Positions 57,929 through 64,000 of a stretch of 64,000 nucleotides of DNA are shown in pieces. The first letter of the stretch is position 1. Every line of letters starts with the position of its first letter. A program made the position numbers and the translations under genes. Location: assembly GCA_003612515.1 (NCBI GenBank), contig RAZB01000003.1, positions 124,001-188,000 of the forward strand, given 5' to 3'. The notes beneath the pieces were generated by a model, which was not told the origin of the DNA, did not search any database, and saw only the letters and a list, made by a program, of their open reading frames with translations. Source of the stretch: a bacterium D16-34 (lineage in GTDB: Bacteria > Actinomycetota > Coriobacteriia > Coriobacteriales > Eggerthellaceae).

Positions 57929-58303
57929 ATGGTAATTAATCATGAAACTATATCTATTATTCCTTCCTCAACACTAATTTTTGCTGATAGCTCATTAACC
58001 GAGTTGTCTTTGCAAGCCTATGACGAACTTGCAACTGTAGAACTGGCAGAAGTCTTGCGCTTATGGGATGCAGACACAAATTGGTGGGTCGATAACTCGC
58101 CGATCGTAGTCCGCCTTATCTGTTGTGATCTGATTATTTGCAAGCCAGATAGCACCACTCAGCGCATATTGAGCGGTGCTATAAATACCGTTGCACCCGT
58201 AAGCTTTTCCACGCCAACCGGTGAAGAGCACATATGCATCTGGAAGGCCGACCCGGGTTTTACTCAATACTGCGGCGAAAGACTGATGGATGTTCCGCTT
58301 TAA
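57929..58303 (+). CDS. Protein of unknown function
   Basis: 124 residues, ATG with CTAGGAG 4 bases upstream. I do not recognise it. It reads as a soluble alpha/beta protein (ELATVELAEVLRLWDADTNW; VVRLICCDLIICKPDST) with five Cys/Trp-rich positions. No signal peptide. Its stop codon overlaps the stop of the WYL regulator coming from the other strand. Confidence 0.65.
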   Translation: MVINHETISIIPSSTLIFADSSLTELSLQAYDELATVELAEVLRLWDADTNWWVDNSPIVVRLICCDLIICKPDSTTQRILSGAINTVAPVSFSTPTGEEHICIWKADPGFTQYCGERLMDVPL

Positions 58304-59283
58304 GCCTGATCAAGCAAGCTTTGAAGGTATTGACAGTATTCTTGTTTAAGACTTTCAGGCCCTTCAATGCGTACCGCGTTAGCCATCCCGGCAATCCAGC
58401 CAAAGAATTGCTGGGACTTTCGCACCTTAACTATTGCTTTAGCCACCTGATCGTCAATCTTCATGATTTGGGCTTTTGAGCCAAACCTATCAAGAATAAT
58501 CTCTAAGTTATCCCCATCAACCAACAGCGTTGCAGTTACTGGATCCCCATTAAATCGGCCAAAGATCTCATACTCATCGCCATCATAGGTATGATGCGCA
58601 ATTTCATCATTGCGCGTAGCTTTTTCATTGCTCACGCGCACATGATCCATTCGATCAATACGAAATTCGATAAGCGCTTCATGATTGTCATTCCAAGCAG
58701 TCAGGTAATAAAAGCCATCCGCATATGAAATGCCCACCGGGGTTACCACATGCGGCTCTCCATTATGCGTAACCACACGCGTGCCATCCATGTCATATTT
58801 GTAGTACAAAAACGAGATCTTCTTATGGGTACGAAGTGCCTCATGCAACACATCAATATGCCCAAAAACACTTTCTGTTTTCGAAGAAATACGTCCGGGA
58901 ACATGAATTCGACGATCGAGTTGTGCACGCTGATGATCGCTTGCGAACGTCTTCAAGTTAGAAACGAGCGCATTGGTTTGCCGACGCGTCAGCGATTTGC
59001 ACGACTCCACCGCATCAACCAACAACATAAGCTCAGAAAGGGTAAAGTCACGTCGCTCAATGGCATACTCAACGGGGTTGCGCTGGTATGTCTTAATATC
59101 AACGCCGAAATCACGCAGGATCTGGATGTCACGATATACGCTTTTGCGCTCGGCCGTAATTTCATAATCGGCCAGGCGTTCAATGATCTGGCGCATTGAT
59201 AAACCATGCTCAGCGTCAGTTTCGTCTTCTAAAATGCGACGTACATAAAGTGTCTTGAGCTTTGCTTTGCTGTTGTAAGCCAT
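58300..59283 (-). CDS. WYL-domain transcriptional regulator
   Basis: 327 residues. An N-terminal winged helix (KLKTLYVRRILEDETD, then SVYRDIQILRDFGVDI) and a WYL ligand-sensing domain from about residue 140 (ALRTHKKISFLYYKYDMDGT, then YADGFYYLTAWNDNHEALIE). Such proteins sense small molecules or nucleotides and control varied genes. ATG at 59283 with AGGAGAGG 4 bases upstream. Confidence 0.9.
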   Translation of the reverse strand: MAYNSKAKLKTLYVRRILEDETDAEHGLSMRQIIERLADYEITAERKSVYRDIQILRDFGVDIKTYQRNPVEYAIERRDFTLSELMLLVDAVESCKSLTRRQTNALVSNLKTFASDHQRAQLDRRIHVPGRISSKTESVFGHIDVLHEALRTHKKISFLYYKYDMDGTRVVTHNGEPHVVTPVGISYADGFYYLTAWNDNHEALIEFRIDRMDHVRVSNEKATRNDEIAHHTYDGDEYEIFGRFNGDPVTATLLVDGDNLEIILDRFGSKAQIMKIDDQVAKAIVKVRKSQQFFGWIAGMANAVRIEGPESLKQEYCQYLQSLLDQA

Positions 59284-59358
59284 ATGCCTCTCCTGATATA
59301 GCATAGCCTGCGTGAAACTTGCATATACATTCCCAAGTTTATGAGCCTAGTGTAACGT

Positions 59359-59364
59359 ATTATA
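59359..59364 (-). promoter_or_regulatory. Consensus -10 box upstream of the WYL regulator
   Basis: Minus-strand TATAAT preceded by GTTGCATG. No good -35. Lies about 76 bases before the WYL start and inside the 125-bp gap after nhaC. Confidence 0.4.
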
Positions 59365-59408
59365 CATGCAACCTGCCACAATATCAGGACGGGGTGTCCC
59401 ATAATAGG

Positions 59409-60845
59409 CTATCTTGTGCGCCACTTGAGCTTCTTTGAGCAGCAAGCTCCTACGAAAAACACTGCAAGCGGGTACAGATAGCAAAAGAAAGCGTAGGGTG
59501 CATATGCCAAACAATCTACGCCCAAAATAGTAACCATATAGACCGCGCATGTATTCCATGGCACCAAAACAGACGTAATGCCCGCGCTTGAATTAACGAT
59601 ATTTGCCCACACTTCGTCTTTGGTACCATACCCTTTAAATTTTTCGCCATACATTTGGCTCGATAAGGTAATGGCTGGATATTGATCAGGTAAAAGCGTA
59701 TTGAAGAGCGCCCCAGAAAGCACCGTTGCTCCTACAAGTTTCGCAAATGACGCAAGATGTGCGGTCAGTCTCTGTATGACGTTATCTATAAGATGCAAGT
59801 ATTGAACGATCCCGCTAAAAGCCATAACCAGAATAACAATTGAGATGGTATCCATCGTCTCGGCGAGGCCACCTGTTGATAGCAGTGTGTCGAGCTCAGC
59901 GATATTTGTTTGAGGTGCAGCACCTACCTGAGCAGCCACAAATGTATCACCAACACTTGAGCCTTGAAACACAATCGCCTCGATCATGCCAAGTGCAATA
60001 GCAACCAAAAAAGCCGGGATAGCCGGCATGCGCACAAACATACACACCAGCATAACCACAAGCGGAATAAGCGTAACCGAACCAAGAGCGAAATTCTCAT
60101 CAAGTGCATCCAGTAAAAGACGCGTGCTGCCAGACGCTTCAGATGATGAGCCTGCGGCCGGCGAAGCGGTTTCCGCAAAAGAGAGTCCGAGCACAAAATA
60201 CAACACGGCCGCTACCGCACAGACAATTAACACCAAAGGCAAAAAGCGCACGCATACTGAAAAGATATTTGTTTTAGAAACTGCAGCCATCAGGTTTGGG
60301 CCATCCACCAAAGGCGAGATAATCTCACTTACATATGCAGCCCCCACGATAGCTCCCGCCGTCATAGGGAGCGAAATATCAAGCGCTGGAGCCATGCCAA
60401 TAAATGCAAGTCCGATTGTTCCTGCCGCACCCCACGACCCGAGCACGATACCAACCAACGTCGTAACCACAAATACGACCGGCAAAAAAATCTCAGGCGT
60501 GACAACTTGTAAGCCATAACTGATCATGGTTGGCACGGTGCCCGATTCAATCCATACACCAATCAGCATGCCAATACAGAGCAAAATCAAAACAGCTTCC
60601 AGCGCATCGCTGATGCCGCGAATCATGGCATCAAGAATCTGGTTCCAGGTATAGCCTGTCTTATACGCAACAATTCCTGCAAGCGCGCACCCAAAAACCA
60701 GCGGTAATTGCGTGGCACTTTTGAAGCCGACCACACAAACCAACATAATTAAAGCTAAGCCTCCAAGCACCATTATGCCCGCTAAAAACGAAGCATACAA
60801 AGGCACGTCTGTTTGTGTTTCGCTTGTTTGATCTTGGTTCATCAT
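59409..60845 (-). CDS. nhaC: NhaC-family Na+/H+ antiporter
   Basis: 478 residues, about 11-12 helices. Conserved features include TYTW-like GYTWNQILDAMIRGIS near residue 65, the central GTIGLAFIGMAPALDI and YVSEIISPLVDGPNLM (helix break with charged residues), and TLLPDQYPAITLSSQMYGE near residue 385. Some relatives exchange malate for lactate. I start at the first of two adjacent ATGs; the longer frame adds 26 Trp/Cys-rich residues. Ribosome site weak (AAAGACC). Confidence 0.9.
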   Translation of the reverse strand: MMNQDQTSETQTDVPLYASFLAGIMVLGGLALIMLVCVVGFKSATQLPLVFGCALAGIVAYKTGYTWNQILDAMIRGISDALEAVLILLCIGMLIGVWIESGTVPTMISYGLQVVTPEIFLPVVFVVTTLVGIVLGSWGAAGTIGLAFIGMAPALDISLPMTAGAIVGAAYVSEIISPLVDGPNLMAAVSKTNIFSVCVRFLPLVLIVCAVAAVLYFVLGLSFAETASPAAGSSSEASGSTRLLLDALDENFALGSVTLIPLVVMLVCMFVRMPAIPAFLVAIALGMIEAIVFQGSSVGDTFVAAQVGAAPQTNIAELDTLLSTGGLAETMDTISIVILVMAFSGIVQYLHLIDNVIQRLTAHLASFAKLVGATVLSGALFNTLLPDQYPAITLSSQMYGEKFKGYGTKDEVWANIVNSSAGITSVLVPWNTCAVYMVTILGVDCLAYAPYAFFCYLYPLAVFFVGACCSKKLKWRTR

Positions 60846-60966
60846 GGTCTTTATTCTACCGTGCAAAGGCATCTCTATCCACCACCAACAGCACCAGTGA
60901 AAAGGCGCGTAAGCAAACAACAAGTATAAATCTCACTTACAACTTCACTGTTTCGCCAACAAAGCA

Positions 60967-60995
60967 TTGATGACAATTCGTCGCATTACTACACT
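60967..60995 (+). promoter_or_regulatory. Promoter of the SemiSWEET gene
   Basis: -35 TTGATG at 60967-60972, 17-base spacer, -10 TACACT at 60990-60995. Start about 36 bases before the ATG. Confidence 0.5.
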
Positions 60996-61031
60996 AGACG
61001 CCGAGCTATTTTGGAAGGAGAACATATAAGC

Positions 61032-61346
61032 ATGCAAACAAGCACAACCCCGACAAGCAACCATAAAGACACAGCATCAAAACCTCAGCGCGACATTGTT
61101 GCCATTATCGGACGTATTGCTTCGGCGCTTTCAGTTATCATGTATGTAAGTTACATAACCCAAATTGCGAATAATCTTGCGGGACAGCCAGGTACTCCTT
61201 GGCAACCACTCTGCGCATTTTTCAATTGCACGATGTGGGCGCTTTACGGTTCACTCAAACCGAAGAAAGACTGGCCAATCATAATCGCAAATATCCCCGG
61301 CATCGTTTTAGGTCTTATTACCTTTATCACTTCATTTGTTCACTAA
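61032..61346 (+). CDS. SemiSWEET-type three-helix transporter
   Basis: 104 residues; three helices near 30-50, 60-78 and 83-103. SALSVIMYVSYITQI corresponds to helix 1, where relatives have PQ, and here Pro is replaced by Thr. Helix 2 has the FNCTMWALYGSLKPKKDW box with the Asn and Trp that bind sugar, and helix 3 has NIPG. SemiSWEETs act as dimers for sugars. The ATG at 61032 follows GGAAGGAG by 11 bases, a long spacing. Its end overlaps the LuxR gene end by 20 bases. Confidence 0.82.
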   Translation: MQTSTTPTSNHKDTASKPQRDIVAIIGRIASALSVIMYVSYITQIANNLAGQPGTPWQPLCAFFNCTMWALYGSLKPKKDWPIIIANIPGIVLGLITFITSFVH

Positions 61347-62823
61347 ACCACGTCTCAAGAGCATCGATCATTTCATCTCGCGTATGTACGCCTATCTTCT
61401 GGTAGATATGGCTTACGTGGGTCTTAACGGTGTTATATGACAGATGCGCATCTTCTGCGATAGCAGGCAGCGTACGTCCGCGCAAAAGATATTCAAGTAT
61501 CTCAACCTCGCGCGGAGACAAACTATGCTGCGCCGCAAAAGCGCCAAGCAATTGGGCACTCCTCGCATCGGCATACGCTCCCGCGGCATTGACAGACTGC
61601 TCGGCACCAAACATGCTGCGTATGCCCATTTGTTCATCGTGCCCAGAAACCACAAATCGCAAGCGATTTGTGCGCTGGACGACATTAGCAATCACGCTCG
61701 GGAAAAGCAATACCCCTACAAGCAATAGAAGATATACCACCGCCAAACTCACATTGCGCAAATCAATATCGCCAACCACGCCGGTGGGCATCATAAAGAA
61801 AAAGCCGCCAATCAAACCAACGTCGATGCTGATAGTTCCGCGGACAAACACCATCAAACGCTTTGAAGATATATCTTCTTTGAGGGCAAATTCGGTATAG
61901 ATATACACCAAAAACAGCTGGTAGCCTGTATGCATAATGACGCCACCCCAGCCACCAAAGCCACCGCCCACAACCGAGACAATAAGCAGTCCTCCTGCAA
62001 TAAGCGGAACGATAAGCTGAGAAAACAATGCCGCCATATGCGTTGCTTGCAGTCGGTAGTCAAGATAAAGCGCAATGCTGACAAACATAAAGACGCTCGC
62101 ATGAAGCATCCGCCATTGATCGATGGTATTGGCAAGCACATCTTGCGCTGAAGCAATCTGATACATCCCTGCAGCCAGCGCCAAGATAAAACAGCACAAA
62201 TATAAGCTTACCTGACTCCAGAAACGCTTTTTTGGCGTGAGAGGTGTTGTTGTGTTTTCGACGGCTTTCACATCATCGTTGCGATTAATTCGCGAACAGA
62301 GCAAAAGCGCAAAAGGCAAAACTACACATACACACGTGCCAAGCTGAAAAGGCAGACATAGAATCAATACCGTGACCACCAAGCCAACTACAACCGAGCC
62401 CGAAATGATAATCCGCTTAACTTCGGGCTGCTCTATAGCCATAAGCGCGCTTGCCCAATAAACAAGAGCGCCGCCACAGCCAATACCTGAAACAACAGAT
62501 CCCAACACACTCGTATCTATTGAGAAAATAGTGAGATTATTAATGAGAACCAACACGGTTCCAAGCACAATTAAGACCGCAGATGCAAAACCCCAGAGTC
62601 GTTTTTGAATAAGGCTTTGTAGCTGACACAAGAAAAATGACAGTACTAAAAGCGTGGTTCCGTGAGCAATCACGTTGGCCATCCAGTCAATTTGATAAGG
62701 ATCAGGCATACGCTCAGGCCAAATACCTGCCGTAATCATGACCGAACTTGACCAAGCCCAATAAGCAGCAATGCCAAAAAGCGGGTACACCACTTCGTTA
62801 AATTTTATCTGCGTGGTTGCCAT
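61327..62823 (-). CDS. Large membrane-bound LuxR-type regulator
   Basis: 498 residues. About twelve hydrophobic segments fill residues 1-380 (for example LFGIAAYWAWSSSVMITAGI and TTLLVLSFFLCQ). The C terminus is a LuxR HTH: SLSPREVEILEYLLRGRTLP, then AHLSYNTVKTHVSHIYQKIG. This design is frequent in Eggerthellaceae, next to flavin reductases. Divergent from the flavoprotein at 63039, its probable target; it may sense that enzyme's substrate through the membrane. Confidence 0.88.
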   Translation of the reverse strand: MATTQIKFNEVVYPLFGIAAYWAWSSSVMITAGIWPERMPDPYQIDWMANVIAHGTTLLVLSFFLCQLQSLIQKRLWGFASAVLIVLGTVLVLINNLTIFSIDTSVLGSVVSGIGCGGALVYWASALMAIEQPEVKRIIISGSVVVGLVVTVLILCLPFQLGTCVCVVLPFALLLCSRINRNDDVKAVENTTTPLTPKKRFWSQVSLYLCCFILALAAGMYQIASAQDVLANTIDQWRMLHASVFMFVSIALYLDYRLQATHMAALFSQLIVPLIAGGLLIVSVVGGGFGGWGGVIMHTGYQLFLVYIYTEFALKEDISSKRLMVFVRGTISIDVGLIGGFFFMMPTGVVGDIDLRNVSLAVVYLLLLVGVLLFPSVIANVVQRTNRLRFVVSGHDEQMGIRSMFGAEQSVNAAGAYADARSAQLLGAFAAQHSLSPREVEILEYLLRGRTLPAIAEDAHLSYNTVKTHVSHIYQKIGVHTRDEMIDALETWFSEQMK

Positions 62824-63038
62824 AGACCTACAAACTCCCAGCTAATTCGCATCATACGATTCAGGTGACCAAAAAACACCCGCATTGTTGGATGCGCAAA
62901 AACCTTCTAAAACTTAGTCTGATTTCGCTGCCGGGCTTCGGTACGTAGACGTAAGCTTACTCGAACATAAGCATTATAGCTTGCAAACTCTGAAGCTTCG
63001 GCAGTTTATTGCACAAGTGATAAAGGGAAGGGTTATTT
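62824..63038. other. Divergent promoter region of regulator and flavoprotein
   Basis: About 215 bases with no gene. I see a possible -10 (CATTATAGC near 62972) but no good -35 or large palindrome. Confidence 0.3.
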
Positions 63039-64000
63039 ATGACTAAGACAACACTATCACGTCGCGGATTTCTAGGCTTTGGTGCCGCTGGTGCTCTGGC
63101 AGCTGGTCTTGGACTTGCCGGATGTGCGTCAGGCAACTCAGCAACCTCGAATACCCCAGGGGCAGACACACAAAACGGCACTGCTGCTCAAAACGGATCT
63201 GGCGTAACGTTCAAAGACACCAACACCTCTGAGTCTGTTAATTACACACCGGGCGAAATCGCCGAAACCATCGATTGCGACATTTGCGTTGTAGGTCTTG
63301 GTATGTCAGGTCTGGCTGCGGCAGTTCAGGCTGCCAACAATGGCGATCGTGTCGTTGGCCTCGAAATCACTAACGTTACCGGCGGCAACGGCATTGGTGT
63401 TGAAGGTATGTTTGGCGTTAACTCCAAAATGCAGCAGGAACAAAATATCACCTTTACCCCTGCTGAGGTTATCAGCACCGAGCTTCAAGAAGCTCAGATG
63501 AACACCAACGGTGCCGCATGGGCAAAGATGGTATTTGCCTCTGCTGACAACATTGACTGGCTTCAGGAGCAGGGCGTTAAGTTCTCTGGCATGGTTGACG
63601 ACTATCTCGGCTCTGGCATTGTCAGCGGATTCCACTGGTACGAAGGCAACGTTGCCTCTGTGGGCTACGTACCACCCATGACTGCACGCGCTGAAGAACT
63701 TGGCGTTGATATTCGCTATAACACCGCAGGGAGGCAGCTGATCGTCGAAGATGGCAAAGTGGTTGGCATTTATGCACAAACCTCCGATGGCGACGATATT
63801 CAAATCAATGCTAAAGCGGTAATTCTTGCCACAGGCGGCTATGCGCAGAATCGCGAATATATCGAAGAGCGCGGTTTTAACTGGGATAACTTCATCTACG
63901 GTGGCACCCCAATGCACAACGGCGACGGTCTTGTTATGGCACTTAAAGCAGGTGCTTCAAACTTCGTCAAAAACTCAACGTTTAACTGCACAAATATCTG
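63039..64000 (+). CDS. Tat-exported FAD-dependent reductase, fumarate/urocanate-reductase-like (3' end beyond window)
   Basis: At least 320 residues, still open at the window end. Twin-arginine signal LSRRGFLGFGAAGALAAG, followed by a lipobox-like LAGC near residue 32, so it may be a Tat lipoprotein outside the cell. A Ser/Thr/Asn linker leads to an FAD site: CDICVVGLGMSGLAAAVQAA near residue 82, then VTGGNGIGVEGMFGVNS and AVILATGGYAQNREY. Fumarate- and urocanate-type reductases of anaerobes share this layout. No CxxCH haem site is seen before the FAD site. ATG preceded by AAAGGGAAGGG. The substrate is unknown; its regulator lies divergent. Confidence 0.88.
   Translation, partial: MTKTTLSRRGFLGFGAAGALAAGLGLAGCASGNSATSNTPGADTQNGTAAQNGSGVTFKDTNTSESVNYTPGEIAETIDCDICVVGLGMSGLAAAVQAANNGDRVVGLEITNVTGGNGIGVEGMFGVNSKMQQEQNITFTPAEVISTELQEAQMNTNGAAWAKMVFASADNIDWLQEQGVKFSGMVDDYLGSGIVSGFHWYEGNVASVGYVPPMTARAEELGVDIRYNTAGRQLIVEDGKVVGIYAQTSDGDDIQINAKAVILATGGYAQNREYIEERGFNWDNFIYGGTPMHNGDGLVMALKAGASNFVKNSTFNCTNI

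Overview
The window looks like the chromosome of an anaerobic, host-associated Coriobacteriia member (Eggerthellales type; Cryptobacterium or a close relative is my best guess, not tested). Base composition is close to even. The taxonomic reasoning rests on membrane-embedded LuxR regulators, a Tat-exported fumarate-reductase-like flavoprotein beside one of them, LPxTG surface proteins, several ECF vitamin transporters, and an F-type ATP synthase whose b subunit carries a signal peptide. No tRNA, rRNA, CRISPR array, insertion sequence or prophage was seen.

Layout. 1-7203: a 5'-truncated asparagine synthetase, an acidic protein of unknown function, truA and dnaE. 7461-14473: a complete F1Fo ATP synthase operon, transcribed leftwards in the order atpI-like, atpB, atpE, atpF, atpH, atpA, atpG, atpD, atpC and closed by an intrinsic terminator. 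14653-18422: dCMP deaminase, upp, glyA, rpiB and tsaC. 18487-25225: the most interesting block, a leftward operon led by a cobalamin riboswitch. It encodes a sortase-anchored protein with two DUF4430 (transcobalamin-C-like) domains and an alpha/alpha toroid, a membrane-tethered DUF4430 protein, and a dedicated ECF transporter (T, fused A-A, S). 25231-31107: two FAD oxidoreductases, an alanine:Na+ symporter and a CDF metal exporter. 31292-34793: promoter, FMN riboswitch, terminator, ribU and its own EcfA1-EcfA2-EcfT.

34808-42514: a flavin-type oxidoreductase, a DUF1292 protein, fused SecDF, and the queuosine genes tgt, queH and queA with a HAD phosphatase. 42515-43074 has no convincing gene but holds an unusual inverted and direct repeat element and a bidirectional terminator. 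43075-47640: a 1521-residue LPRTG adhesin. 47914-52147: an LnrLMN-like ABC-2 exporter facing a divergent, apparently leaderless, membrane-bound LuxR regulator, with a perfect 16-bp palindrome between them. 52159-64000: a WalJ-type hydrolase, purine permease, L-asparaginase, fused MsrA-MsrB with a small ferritin-like protein, HAD phosphatase, a WYL regulator, NhaC antiporter, a SemiSWEET, and a second membrane LuxR regulator divergent from a Tat-lipoprotein flavin reductase that runs off the window.

How the parts fit: two vitamin uptake systems (cobalamin and riboflavin) are each switched by their own riboswitch and each has its own energising module. The cobalamin operon seems to add an outer-surface capture step built from the same two folds as mammalian intrinsic factor and transcobalamin. 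Extended -10 promoter elements recur through the window. All functional names come from reading motifs; no database search was run.
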